The notes under the pieces: model-generated | Databases searched by the model: none | Told to the model about the DNA's origin: nothing | The model's input: only the letters and a program-made list of their open reading frames with translations | Shown: positions 7,562 to 18,066 of the stretch, piece by piece | Layout: each line of letters starts with the position of its first letter | How positions within the stretch are numbered: the stretch's first letter is position 1 | Source: Egicoccus halophilus | GTDB lineage: Bacteria > Actinomycetota > Nitriliruptoria > Nitriliruptorales > Nitriliruptoraceae | Assembly: GCF_004300825.1 (NCBI RefSeq) | Contig: NZ_CP036250.1 | Location: 1,798,001-1,862,000 of the forward strand | Direction of reading: 5' to 3' | DNA length: 64,000 nt | Program-made: the position numbers and the translations under genes

Positions 7562-9644
7562 GAGCCGACCCGCGGGTGCCGCGCAGCAGCTCGTCGGGAC
7601 CGACGGCCAGCAGGGCGGACAGCCACGGTTTGGCCCCTTCGGGCCAGGGCAGCACCCGCCGCGGCCGCAGGGACTCCATCACGCCGTCGGCGACCTGCAC
7701 GCGGGTCTCGGCGGGCGGACGCTGACGCATCGGCAGCCCCGCCCGGAGCAACCGTCCCGGAGCGCCCGGATGGCCCCTGCGCGTCGAAGCCAGCGCCACG
7801 CGCCGGGCGGTGGCGTGGTCGCCGGCACGCATGGCCCGCAACCACAGCCAGGTGAACATCGCCTCCCAGTCGAACGGGTCGTCCCCGCGCAGCTCGGCGT
7901 AGCGGTCCTGGAGCACCGCGGCGGTGCGCAGCACCTCGTCCACGCCGTTGGACATGTTGCCGCTGTGGAGCCGGTAGGCGACCACCGGCCGAGCGACGAG
8001 CGCCGGATCCCCCTCGCGGGCGAGGCGGATCCACATGTCCCAGTCCGCCACCATGTCGATGGTCGGGTCGAACCCGCCGACGGTGTCGAGCAGTTCGCGT
8101 CGCACGAGCACGTTCGAGCCGCCCCCGGGCACGACGTTGCGGCGAGGCAGCTCGGCGAAGTCGGGTGCCCACGGCGCCGGCAGCATCAGCCCGTGCAGCA
8201 CGGGACCGTCGGAGAACTGCAGCGCGCCGCCGTAGGCCCAGTCGGCGCCGTCGTGCTCGACGGCGGCGAGCTGGGACGCGAGCTTGTCGGGGAACCACAG
8301 GTCGTCGTCGTCGGTGAAGGCCAGCCACCGCCCGGTCGCGAGCGACGCGCCGGCGTTGCGCGCCGCGGAGAGTCCCTGGGAGCGCTCGTGGCGCAGCACC
8401 CGTACCCGTGGGTCGTCGAGGCGCGCCAGCACCTCCGGCGTCGCGTCGCTCGACGCCTCGTCGACGACGATCACCTCGAGCTCGACGTCGCGCTGCTCGA
8501 GCACCGACGTGAGCGTCTGAGCGAGCAGGCGCACCCGATTGTGGGTGGGCACGACGACGCTGACCACGGGCCGCGGACCGGAGGTGGTGGCTTCGGCGAC
8601 GGCGTCGGTCACCGCGACACGGGGCCGCCGGGCGCCGGAGGCCGGGGGCGGAGGCGGCGCCTGTCGGAACGCCCAGGCGTCCCGCACGATGGTGGCGAAG
8701 TCCGAGCGCGTCGGCTGCCACCCCAGCACCGTACGGGCGCGACCGCCGTCGGCGACCAGGGCGGGCGGGTCACCGGCGCGCCGTGCGTCGGGCGTGACCG
8801 GCACCTCGCGGCCCGTCACGGCCGCGACGGTGCGCGCCGCGGCCAGCACGGAGGTCCCGGTCCCCGTTCCGAGGTTGAGCTGGACCGAGGCGCCGCCGCG
8901 CAACAGGTGCTCGACCGCACGCACGTGCGCGTCGGCGAGGTCGGCGACGTGCACGTAGTCCCGCACGCAGGAGCCGTCCTCGGTGGGGAAGTCGGTGCCG
9001 TACACCGACACGGACGGCAGGTCGCCGGCGGCGACGTCGAGCAGGCGCGGTACCAGGTGCGGCTCGGGGTCGTGCCGTTCACCGAGTTCGCCGTCCGGAT
9101 CCGCCCCGGCCGCGTTGAAGTAGCGCAGGATCACACTGGGAAGCCCGTAGGCAGCGCCGAAGTCGGCGATGGCCTGCTCGACGACGAGCTTCGATCGGCC
9201 GTAGGGGTTGATCGGCTGCTGCGGCGTGTCCTCGGCGATCGGGACCTGCGCGGGGACGCCGTACGTCGCGCACGTGCTCGAGAACACCAGGGGGACCGGC
9301 GTGGTCGCGAGCAGGGCGCGCAGCAGCGTGACCGAGCCGGTGACGTTGGTGTGCCAGTAACCCTGCGGGTCCGTCACCGACTCACCGACGTAGGCCCGAC
9401 CGGCGAAGTGCAGCACGGCGACCGGCCGGTGGCGACGCAGGACGTCCTCGAGCCGTTGCGGATCGGTGACGTCGCCGATCTCGAGCGGTCCCCAACGGAC
9501 GGCGTCGAGGTGTCCGGTCGACAGGTCGTCGTAGGTGACCGGTTCGAAGCCGGCGGCGCGCAGCGCCTTGCAGGTCTGGCTACCGATGTAGCCGGCGCCA
9601 CCGGTCACCAGGACGCGCGGGTCCGCTGTCGAGCGTTGCGGCAT
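7533..9644 (-). CDS. Fusion of GalE-like UDP-sugar 4-epimerase and GT2 glycosyltransferase
   Basis: A single 703-residue frame with two enzymes. Residues 10-328 are an extended SDR epimerase: GGAGYIG at 15-21 binds NAD, SSTCATYG at 122-129 holds the catalytic Ser/Thr, and YGRSK at 148-152 the Tyr-Lys pair; RYFNAAGA and the GTGTGTSV region match GalE. A Pro/Ala-rich linker covers about 329-357. Residues 359-690 are a GT-A GT2 domain with VSVVVPTHNR, VIVVDEASSD and DDDD at 445-448. The natural reading is that the epimerase supplies UDP-galactose or a similar sugar to the attached transferase. ATG is preceded by GGAG at good spacing. No internal stop or frameshift is seen. Confidence 0.9.
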   Translation of the reverse strand: MPQRSTADPRVLVTGGAGYIGSQTCKALRAAGFEPVTYDDLSTGHLDAVRWGPLEIGDVTDPQRLEDVLRRHRPVAVLHFAGRAYVGESVTDPQGYWHTNVTGSVTLLRALLATTPVPLVFSSTCATYGVPAQVPIAEDTPQQPINPYGRSKLVVEQAIADFGAAYGLPSVILRYFNAAGADPDGELGERHDPEPHLVPRLLDVAAGDLPSVSVYGTDFPTEDGSCVRDYVHVADLADAHVRAVEHLLRGGASVQLNLGTGTGTSVLAAARTVAAVTGREVPVTPDARRAGDPPALVADGGRARTVLGWQPTRSDFATIVRDAWAFRQAPPPPPASGARRPRVAVTDAVAEATTSGPRPVVSVVVPTHNRVRLLAQTLTSVLEQRDVELEVIVVDEASSDATPEVLARLDDPRVRVLRHERSQGLSAARNAGASLATGRWLAFTDDDDLWFPDKLASQLAAVEHDGADWAYGGALQFSDGPVLHGLMLPAPWAPDFAELPRRNVVPGGGSNVLVRRELLDTVGGFDPTIDMVADWDMWIRLAREGDPALVARPVVAYRLHSGNMSNGVDEVLRTAAVLQDRYAELRGDDPFDWEAMFTWLWLRAMRAGDHATARRVALASTRRGHPGAPGRLLRAGLPMRQRPPAETRVQVADGVMESLRPRRVLPWPEGAKPWLSALLAVGPDELLRGTRGSAPIRAPQTVS

Positions 9645-9879
9645 GGGTCGACTCCGTCGTGGGTGTCCGAGCCTGTCCCCGGCTCGTGCGCCGGCAACAC
9701 ACTAGGGAGGGTCCGGATGATGTCCGCCACCGTCCGCCGTACAGCCCAGTTGTGCGGGGAACGATCATCTGTGCCCGTGTCCCGGCGGGGCGGCGGCGCG
9801 TCCATCACCTGACGTGGTGGTCGGTCTGCGGAAGGTGAGCACGGCCGCCGCTGCGGCGTCGGCCACCCGCCGCTCGTGA

Positions 9880-10827
9880 TCAGAAGTACCACAGCCCTCG
9901 GCGCAGGCCACCGACGAGTCGGCCGGAGCACTGCCCGGCGCGGATCAGCCAGTTGCCGCGGGCATCGCGGCCCCGCACCAGCGCCGGGGCCCGGTACAGC
10001 AGGCCGGCCCACGAACCGACGGCGCGCCACGGACGGAACCGCGCACCGCGGGGGCGGAATTCCTCGTAGAGTCGGGCGGACACCCTGCCCTTGCGGAACC
10101 CCTTGCGCACCGCCTCGCCGAGCGAGGACGGCAGCCGGTAGGCCATCAGCGGCACCGTGTCGACGACCAGGGAGTAGCCGGCGAGCTGGACCCGCCAGAA
10201 GAACTCGACGTCGTCGCCGCCGGCGCTGTAGGACTCGTCGAAGCCGCCCACCGCCTCCCACACGTCGCGTCGGACCGCGCAGTTGGCGCCGAGCACCAGC
10301 GGCAGGAAGTCCAACGACGGCGGCCGCGGCGGACGGACCGACCCGGTGGGGGCCGGGGGCAGCACCCCACCGTCGGGGGTGAACGGATCGAGGGCCCCCG
10401 ACACCGCGTCGTGGTCCTCCAGCAGCTTGGCCATGTGCCCGACCCAGCCGGGTTCGGCGACGTCGTCGGCATCGCAGAACAGCAGCTTGGGGGCATCGGT
10501 GGCCCGCACACCGGCGTTGCGGGCGGCGTTGGACCCCTGCGTCGGGGCCGCTACCCGTCGGATCGGCACGTCGGCGCCGACCTCGGCAGCCACGTGGGCA
10601 ACGACCCGCGCGGTGTCGTCGGTGGAGTTGTTGTCGGCCACCACGACCTCGAAGGCGATGTCGGTGTCCTGCCGGGCCAGCGCCTCGAGTTGGGCGGCGA
10701 TCGTCGTCGCGCCGTTGAAGACCGGGATCACCACGGCCACCTGCGGTCGTTGCACGTCGCGTCGTCTCCATCGGCCCGGTAGCGGTGCCGGTAGGCGGTG
10801 TGCCGGCGTGCACGGTGCTGGCGTCAC
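9880..10827 (-). CDS. Family 2 glycosyltransferase (copy 2 of duplicated module)
   Basis: A 315-residue GT2 protein, a clear paralog of the one at 3203-4150. VAVVIPVFNGATTIAAQLEAL lies around residues 30-50, VVVADNNSTD at 61-70, and the metal-binding DADD at 119-122. The longest frame starts at GTG 10827 behind GGGGGA; a GTG at 10755 behind GGAG would remove 24 poorly conserved residues. Divergent from the second beta-helix gene, exactly as copy 1 is. Donor and acceptor sugars are unknown. The 235 bp between this gene and the epimerase-GT gene hold nothing I recognise. Confidence 0.88.
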   Translation of the reverse strand: MTPAPCTPAHRLPAPLPGRWRRRDVQRPQVAVVIPVFNGATTIAAQLEALARQDTDIAFEVVVADNNSTDDTARVVAHVAAEVGADVPIRRVAAPTQGSNAARNAGVRATDAPKLLFCDADDVAEPGWVGHMAKLLEDHDAVSGALDPFTPDGGVLPPAPTGSVRPPRPPSLDFLPLVLGANCAVRRDVWEAVGGFDESYSAGGDDVEFFWRVQLAGYSLVVDTVPLMAYRLPSSLGEAVRKGFRKGRVSARLYEEFRPRGARFRPWRAVGSWAGLLYRAPALVRGRDARGNWLIRAGQCSGRLVGGLRRGLWYF

Positions 10828-11071
10828 CCGCGGGTCCCCCGTGGGCGCGCAAGCCTAGGCGGCGGGATCCTCGGCCGAGTCCGGGTCGACTGAAGAAGCA
10901 CGGTGTGGGATGTGCGCCCCCCGGGACAACCGGGGAGAGATTCGTGAGGCGGAGTCGAGCCGGGCCGCCGTCCTCCCGACAGGAACGCCTGACGCCGCAC
11001 CACCCACGGTGCGTGTCCACGCACGCCGACCTGCGTGCGCCTGCCTCCCTCTCACCGGCGGAACCACGATC
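10828..11071 (+). promoter_or_regulatory. Divergent intergenic leader of second GT2 / beta-helix pair
   Basis: A 244-bp spacer with the same position and role as 4151-4399. It shares CGACTGAAG (10887-10895) with that leader at nearly the same distance from the start codon. GGCGGA at about 11058-11063 is a weak ribosome binding site. No certain promoter boxes are visible. Confidence 0.3.
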
Positions 11072-12004
11072 ATGACTGCTCTTCGACTCGTCCCCCTGCG
11101 GCGCGCGGCGGCCCTCGTCGTCGGCGCCACGCTGCTGCTCGGTGCGTCCTCGGCGGCCGCCCCGGCCCCCGCTGACGCGAGCACCGCCATCCTCGGTGCC
11201 GTCTCCACCAGCTACCCGCTCACCGGCCCGGTCCCGTCGGTGCTGACCAACCCGCAGGCGTCCGGCTTCCCCGGCCCCGGCAACACCGGGGTGACCGTCG
11301 CGAACGCCCAGCTGACCGTGCGCACCGGCTCGGTCATGCTCAACAAGTCCGGCCAGGTGCTCGAGAACACGCTCGTGCGGGGTCAGGTCTTCGTCGTCGC
11401 CCCCAACGTCGTGATCCGCAACGTGCGCGTCGAGGCGGCGGGCGAGTGGGGCATCCACGTCAACACCAAGCTCGGGGCGCGCAACCTCGTGGTCCAGGAC
11501 ACCGAGATCGTCGGCCAGGGTGACGCCTGTGTCGCGGGCATCGGCTTCGCCGAGTACACCGCCCGTCGCGTGCAGGTGCGCAACTGCGACGACGGGTTCC
11601 GGGTCGGCAACAACACCACGATCGAGCGCAGCTACGTCCACAACCTGCGCAAGTCGAGGGGCAACGAGCACAACGACGCCGTGCAGACCTCCGGTGGTAC
11701 CAACATCCGGATCCGCAACAACACCCTGCTCGGGGTGTGGGGCCGGCAGACCTCGGCGGTGTTCCTGCAGGCCATCCACGGCCGTGTCGACCAGGTCCTC
11801 GTGGAGAACAACCTGCTGAGCGGCGGCAGCTACAACCTCTACGTCGAAGGCGTCCAGGGTCAGCCGGGGCCGACCAACGTCACGGTCCGCAACAACCGGT
11901 TCGTGCCGAGCTCCTCCCTCTACGGCTACCTGCGCACCGCCAACAACCCGCGCATCACCTGGTCGGGCAACACCACCACGACCGGTGTCGCGGTCCCGCG
12001 CTGA
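11072..12004 (+). CDS. Secreted right-handed beta-helix protein (copy 2)
   Basis: A 310-residue exported protein: a signal peptide at about residues 1-37 (AAALVVGATLLLGASSAAA), then directly the beta-helix domain without the Pro-Ala-Glu linker of its paralog. Long blocks are shared with 4400-5599, for example GFPGPGNTGVT, EWGIHVNTK, RQTSAVFLQAI and GGSYNLYVEGVQGQPGPTNV, so the two arose by duplication. Conserved EHNDA and NCDDG blocks sit on helix turns and could form a ligand or catalytic site, but no enzyme class is evident. Start chosen at the ATG preceding the signal peptide. Confidence 0.8.
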   Translation: MTALRLVPLRRAAALVVGATLLLGASSAAAPAPADASTAILGAVSTSYPLTGPVPSVLTNPQASGFPGPGNTGVTVANAQLTVRTGSVMLNKSGQVLENTLVRGQVFVVAPNVVIRNVRVEAAGEWGIHVNTKLGARNLVVQDTEIVGQGDACVAGIGFAEYTARRVQVRNCDDGFRVGNNTTIERSYVHNLRKSRGNEHNDAVQTSGGTNIRIRNNTLLGVWGRQTSAVFLQAIHGRVDQVLVENNLLSGGSYNLYVEGVQGQPGPTNVTVRNNRFVPSSSLYGYLRTANNPRITWSGNTTTTGVAVPR

Positions 12005-12045
12005 GGAGATCGCGGTCCCGCGCTGAGGAAGACGCGGTCCCGCGC
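11988..12045 (+). repeat. 22-bp tandem repeat across the stop codon
   Basis: The 20-mer TCGCGGTCCCGCGCTGAGGA lies at 11988-12007 and again at 12010-12029, and its core CGCGGTCCCGCGC a third time at 12033-12045. The first copy contains the stop codon of the beta-helix gene. Each unit can fold as a small CGCGG/CCGCG hairpin, so the array may end transcription. Confidence 0.75.
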
Positions 12046-12136
12046 CGCCGACGTCGGTTCGGAACGATCCGTTCGCTAGCGTTCCGTGCAGCGGCGGCGG
12101 CCCCATCGCCGCGTGGCCGCCGCGGCGGGGAGGCAC

Positions 12137-13738
<1,602 letters not shown>

Positions 13739-13745
13739 GCTGCCC

Positions 13746-15947
13746 ATGACCTCCTCGCCGACGTCGGATCCACGACCCGCAGCGACGGGCCCGCTGCGGC
13801 TGCCACGCAAGGTGCTGGTCGCCAACCGGGGCGAGATCGCCGTGCGCATCGCCGCGACCTGCCGGGCGATGGGCATCGCGACCGTCGCGGTGTTCTCCGA
13901 TGCCGACGCCGACGCGCTGCACGTGACGGTCGCCGACGAGGCGGTCCGTCTGGGTGGTAGCGCACCGGCCGACAGCTATCTGCGTGTCGACGCGGTCGTC
14001 GCCGCCGCACGGCGCACCGGCGCGGACGCCGTCCATCCCGGTTACGGCTTCCTGTCGGAGAACGCCGAGGCGGCGCGGACCGTCGCGGACGCGGGGCTGA
14101 CCTGGGTCGGCCCGTCACCGGACGTCATCGCCGCCATGGGTGACAAGCTCGCGGCCAAGCGGCGCCTGGCCGCCGCCGGCGTCCCGGTGGTCCCCGGCGC
14201 CGACCTCGACGACGAGCTGTCCGCCGCGCAGCTGGCGCAACGGGCCGACGAGGTGGGGTACCCGCTGCTGGTGAAGGCCGCCGCCGGCGGTGGCGGTCGT
14301 GGCATGCGGCTGGTGGCCGGACCCGACGAGCTGTCGGCGGCGGTCGACGCCGCCCGGCGGGAGGCCGCCGCGGCGTTCGGGAACGAACGGGTCTTCCTCG
14401 AACGCTTCGTGGCCCGCCCGCGCCACCTCGAGGTCCAGGTGTTCGGTGACGTGCACGGAACGGTGGTGCACCTGTTCGAGCGGGAGTGCTCGATCCAGCG
14501 TCGGCACCAGAAGGTCGTCGAGGAGGCCCCCTCGGTCGCGATCGACCCGGAGGTGCGGGCGGCGCTGACCGGCGCCGCGGTCGACGCCGCCCGCGCGATC
14601 GGCTACGTCAACGCCGGCACGGTCGAGTTCGTGGCCGACGAGACGGTGCTCGCCCGCCGACGGGCCGGCGAGGACGTGGACCCGCGCACGGCGTTCGCCT
14701 TCCTCGAGGTCAACACCCGCCTGCAGGTCGAACACCCCGTCACCGAGCAGACCGTCCGGGTACGTGGCACCGTCGCGTCCGACGGCGGTCCGGACGACCA
14801 CCGCGGACTCGACCTGGTGGGTCTGCAGCTGGCGATCGCCGCCGGTGCGCCGCTGCCGTTCGCCCAGGACGAGCTGGTCCAGGTCGGCCACGCGATCGAG
14901 GCCCGCCTCTACGCCGAGGACCCGGTGGCCGACCACCGCCCCGTCCCGGGGCCGCTGCACGCCTTCGCGCCGCCGCGGCTGCCCGGCGTGCGCTGGGACG
15001 TCGGGGTGCGCGCGGGCGACGAGGTGTGGCACGAGTACGACCCGCTGCTGGCCAAGGTGATCGCCACCGGCGCCACCCGGGAGGAGGCGGCGTCGCGGCT
15101 GTCGGGGGCGTTGGCGCGCACGCTGCTGGGTCGGACCACCAACCGCGACCTGTTGGTCGCGATCCTGCGCGACGAGGCGTTCCTCGCCGGCGACACCACC
15201 ACGGCGTTCCTCGACGAGCGCTTCGGCACGCCAGCCCTCCGCCGGTTCGTGCCCGACGAGGCAACGGTCCGCACGGCGCAGGTGGCGTCGGCGTTGCACC
15301 GGCTGCTCGGGCCGCCGCCGGGACAGGTGCCGGCCCGCGTCCCACCGGGCTTCTCCAACACCGCCGCGCTGCCGCTGCAGCTGCGCATCGTGGATCCGTC
15401 GCACGGCCGTGGGGCCGTGCTCCGGGTGTCGCCGCTGCGCCGCGCCGGCGCCTGGTGGCGGGTGCAGGTGGCCGCGGATGCACCCGCGGGGATCTGGCAG
15501 GACCCGCAGGAGGTGCTCGAGGAGTTCGAGGCGCGGCTGCACGCCCGCACCGACGACGCGGTGACCTTCGAGCTCGACGGGCATCGCCGCACGGTCGCGG
15601 TGCGGACCCGCCTCGGCGGAGGTGCGGACGCCGACGAGCACACCGCTGCGCTGGTGGACGGACGGTGGGTCGACCTGGTGCTCCCGGCGCGGTTCCCGGT
15701 GCCCGAGCGCCGTCTCGATCCCGGGGCGACCAGCGCCCCCATGCCGGGAACGGTCACCACCGTGGACGTTGCGCCGGGAGAGCAGGTCGTCGCCGGCGAC
15801 CTGCTGGTGACGCTGGAGGCGATGAAGATGGAACACCGGGTCACCGCCACCGCGGCCGGCACCGTCGCCGAGGTCGCCGTGGCCCCCGGTGACCGGGTCG
15901 ATGCCGACGCCGTGCTCGTCGTGCTCGACCTCGCCGACCCGGCCTGA
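13746..15947 (+). CDS. Acyl-CoA carboxylase biotin carboxylase / BCCP (alpha) subunit
   Basis: A 733-residue protein. The biotin carboxylase domain starts at KVLVANRGEIAVRI, with the ATP-grasp Gly-rich loop KAAAGGGGRGMR and catalytic stretch FLEVNTRLQVEHPVTE; a connecting BT-like domain follows. The C-terminal biotinyl domain carries EAMKMEH with the biotinylated Lys at about residue 694. Together with the preceding subunit it forms a complete alpha-beta acyl-CoA carboxylase, cytoplasmic and ATP-dependent. The start is ATG 13746, right after the beta-subunit stop. No regulator or other branched-chain degradation gene is adjacent, so the pathway remains a guess. Confidence 0.9.
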   Translation: MTSSPTSDPRPAATGPLRLPRKVLVANRGEIAVRIAATCRAMGIATVAVFSDADADALHVTVADEAVRLGGSAPADSYLRVDAVVAAARRTGADAVHPGYGFLSENAEAARTVADAGLTWVGPSPDVIAAMGDKLAAKRRLAAAGVPVVPGADLDDELSAAQLAQRADEVGYPLLVKAAAGGGGRGMRLVAGPDELSAAVDAARREAAAAFGNERVFLERFVARPRHLEVQVFGDVHGTVVHLFERECSIQRRHQKVVEEAPSVAIDPEVRAALTGAAVDAARAIGYVNAGTVEFVADETVLARRRAGEDVDPRTAFAFLEVNTRLQVEHPVTEQTVRVRGTVASDGGPDDHRGLDLVGLQLAIAAGAPLPFAQDELVQVGHAIEARLYAEDPVADHRPVPGPLHAFAPPRLPGVRWDVGVRAGDEVWHEYDPLLAKVIATGATREEAASRLSGALARTLLGRTTNRDLLVAILRDEAFLAGDTTTAFLDERFGTPALRRFVPDEATVRTAQVASALHRLLGPPPGQVPARVPPGFSNTAALPLQLRIVDPSHGRGAVLRVSPLRRAGAWWRVQVAADAPAGIWQDPQEVLEEFEARLHARTDDAVTFELDGHRRTVAVRTRLGGGADADEHTAALVDGRWVDLVLPARFPVPERRLDPGATSAPMPGTVTTVDVAPGEQVVAGDLLVTLEAMKMEHRVTATAAGTVAEVAVAPGDRVDADAVLVVLDLADPA

Positions 15948-16053
15948 TTCCCGGACCCCGCGAACCCCGGCGCCACGCCTCCCCCGACCCCGCCTCCACG
16001 CCCCCCCGACCCCGGCTACCCCCGACTTCCGCAGGTTCTCCGCTCGCTTTGGC

Positions 16054-16161
16054 CGGTTTCCCGCGTCTGCGACGGAAACGGTGGTGTCCGGCGCAGGTGG
16101 GGGACCGGTTCGCTGGCGGTTTCCCGCGTATGCGACGGAAGTGTTGGTGTCCGGCGCAGAT
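16054..16161 (+). repeat. Pair of 45-bp direct repeats beside the mrpD stop
   Basis: Two 45-bp copies, 16054-16098 and 16117-16161, match at 40 of 45 positions. Each starts CGGTTTCCCGCGT and ends GGTGTCCGGCGCAG. Inside, TTCCCGCGTA and TGCGACGGAA form an imperfect inverted repeat. The second copy abuts the stop codon of the mrpD gene. Possibly a dispersed repeat family; one window cannot show this. Confidence 0.75.
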
Positions 16162-17636
16162 CAGCCCAGCAGGCGGTCGGCGACCGGCATCAGGACGTTG
16201 TCGACGATCACCGCGTTGAACAGGCCGATCAGCAGCACCGCCGCGCCGAGCACCGCCACCGTGCCCACCACCCGCGGGCCCGGTTCCCGGGCGTTGGCCA
16301 CGACCTCGAGCTCGGGCTCGCGGACGAAGATCTGCTCGAACAGGCGCAGGAAGTACACGGCGGTCAGCAGGCTGGACGACACCACGACCACGAAGACCGC
16401 CCAGTTGCCGGTCTCGATGCCGCCCCAGACGAGGTAGAACTTGCTGAAGAACCCGGCCGTCGGCGGGATGCCGACCATCGACAGGCCGGCGATGGCGAAG
16501 CCGGTCATGGTCAGCGGCATGCGTTTGCCGAGTCCGGCGAACTTCGCGATGGTCTTCAGCCCGGTCTGCTGGATCACGCCACCGGCGACGAGGAACAGCC
16601 CACTCTTCATCACCGCGTGGTTGAGGACGTGCAGCAGGGCGCCGACCAGCGCCAACGGGTTGGCGAGCCCGATGCCGACGCCGATGTAGCCGAGCTGCGC
16701 CACGGTGGAGTAGGCCAGCAGCCGCTTGAGGTCCGTCTGCTGGATGGCGAGGATCGAGCCGACCAGGATGCCGGCCAGCCCGAACCACACCAGCGCCGTC
16801 GCGACCGGCAGCTCGGTGCCACCGCCGTAGGCCGGACCGAACACGTCGTAGAGGATCCGTACCAGTCCGTAGGCGCCGGCCTTGACCTGCACGGCGGCGA
16901 GCAGCGCCGCAACGCCCGGCGGGGAGTAGCTGTGGGCGTCGGGCAGCCACACGTGCAGTGGGAACAGGGCCATCTTCAGCGCGAGCCCGATGACGATCAA
17001 CGCCATCGCGCCCAGCACGGTGGGCGACTCGGCCAGCGGCGGCAGGAGCTCCGCCATGTCCGCCATGTTGAGGGTGCCGGTGGAGAAGTACAGGAACCCG
17101 ACCCCGAGCAGGTACAGGCCGCTGCCGATCGTGCCGAGCAGCAGGTAGCGCAGCGAGGCCAGCACCCCCCGGTCGCCACCCAGCGACACCAGCCCGTAGG
17201 TCGCGATCGCGTAGATCTCGAGCATCACGAACAGGTGGAACAGGTCGCCGCTGAGCACGACGCCGGTCAACCCGGTCAGCAGCAGCAGCGCCAGCGGGTA
17301 CAGCGGGGCGCCGCGCCGGGGCGCGAGGTTGAAGGCGGCCGACACCGGATAGATGCTCACCAGCAGGCCGACCAGCGCGATGATGACGCACAGGTAGGCG
17401 GAGAGCGGATCGAGCACGTACTCGATGCCGATCTGGGGCGACCAGCCACCGAGGTCGTGCGTCATCCGACCGTCGGGCGCGACGCGGACCAGTCCGACGA
17501 CCGACAGGACCAGCGAGCAGGCGGTGGCGACGACGGCGATGACCTGGGCCGCGGCGGGGCGCCACAACCCGGCGATCATCGCCAGGACCGCTCCGAAGAG
17601 CAGGGGCAGCAGGATCAGGATCGGGAGGTTGCCCAC
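16161..17636 (-). CDS. mrpD: Mrp antiporter subunit D (operon I)
   Basis: A 491-residue membrane protein with about 14 helices from the proton-conducting NuoL/M/N/MrpA/D family. Visible landmarks are VMLEIYAIATYGLV (the conserved Glu of the channel), KMALFPLHVWLPDAHSYSP (conserved Lys and HxWLPDAH loop), and LKRLLAYSTVAQLGYI (broken helix with Lys). It is the last gene of the ten-gene operon I and corresponds to MbhH in the archaeal arrangement. GTG start one base after the mrpC stop, so translation is coupled. It helps drive Na+ export in exchange for H+. Confidence 0.88.
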   Translation of the reverse strand: MGNLPILILLPLLFGAVLAMIAGLWRPAAAQVIAVVATACSLVLSVVGLVRVAPDGRMTHDLGGWSPQIGIEYVLDPLSAYLCVIIALVGLLVSIYPVSAAFNLAPRRGAPLYPLALLLLTGLTGVVLSGDLFHLFVMLEIYAIATYGLVSLGGDRGVLASLRYLLLGTIGSGLYLLGVGFLYFSTGTLNMADMAELLPPLAESPTVLGAMALIVIGLALKMALFPLHVWLPDAHSYSPPGVAALLAAVQVKAGAYGLVRILYDVFGPAYGGGTELPVATALVWFGLAGILVGSILAIQQTDLKRLLAYSTVAQLGYIGVGIGLANPLALVGALLHVLNHAVMKSGLFLVAGGVIQQTGLKTIAKFAGLGKRMPLTMTGFAIAGLSMVGIPPTAGFFSKFYLVWGGIETGNWAVFVVVVSSSLLTAVYFLRLFEQIFVREPELEVVANAREPGPRVVGTVAVLGAAVLLIGLFNAVIVDNVLMPVADRLLG

Positions 17637-17637
17637 G

Positions 17638-18066
17638 TCAGCGCCCCGTCTGGTCGTCGGGGCGGGTGTCCTCGGTCGGCGCGCCGATGGGATCGGCCCG
17701 GCCGGAGAGCCGGTCGGCGATCACGGCCTCGTCGAGCGTGCCGTGGGCGCGGTAGAGGCGCACCAGCAGCGACAGGGCCACGCCGACGACGCCGACACCG
17801 ACCACGATGGCGGTCAGGATCAGCAGGTGGGGCAGCGGGTCGACGTACTGCGCCGGGTCCGAGCCCAACGCCGGGTCGATGATCGGGGCGGTCGCACCCT
17901 CCTGGACGCTGCCCTCGATGAAGAACAGGTAGATCGCGGTGGTGAAGATGGTCATGCCGATGACCTTCTTCACGAGGTCACCCTTGGCGAGCATGCCGTA
18001 CAGCCCGATGGCGAGCAGTGCCAGGACCAGGACGTAGATGTAGCGCGCGAGGAACAGTTCGATCAT
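17638..18066 (-). CDS. mrpC: Mrp antiporter subunit C (operon I)
   Basis: A 142-residue NuoK-like subunit: three membrane helices (FLARYIYVLVLALLAIGLYG, VIGMTIFTTAIYLFFI, LLILTAIVVGVGVVGVALSLLV) and a charged tail. The conserved TAIVVG stretch of the NuoK/MrpC family is present. The ATG at 18064-18066 overlaps the stop of mrpB (ATGA), which fixes the start against a much longer upstream reading. The C-terminal extension after the last helix is rich in Asp, Arg and Pro. Confidence 0.88.
   Translation of the reverse strand: MIELFLARYIYVLVLALLAIGLYGMLAKGDLVKKVIGMTIFTTAIYLFFIEGSVQEGATAPIIDPALGSDPAQYVDPLPHLLILTAIVVGVGVVGVALSLLVRLYRAHGTLDEAVIADRLSGRADPIGAPTEDTRPDDQTGR

Noticed and set aside
10900-11071. 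A c-di-AMP (ydaO-type) or other riboswitch before the second beta-helix gene
   Set aside because: Short matches such as CCGGGGAGA and CCCGACAG are present, but I could not lay out the conserved paired elements, and the paralogous leader does not share them.
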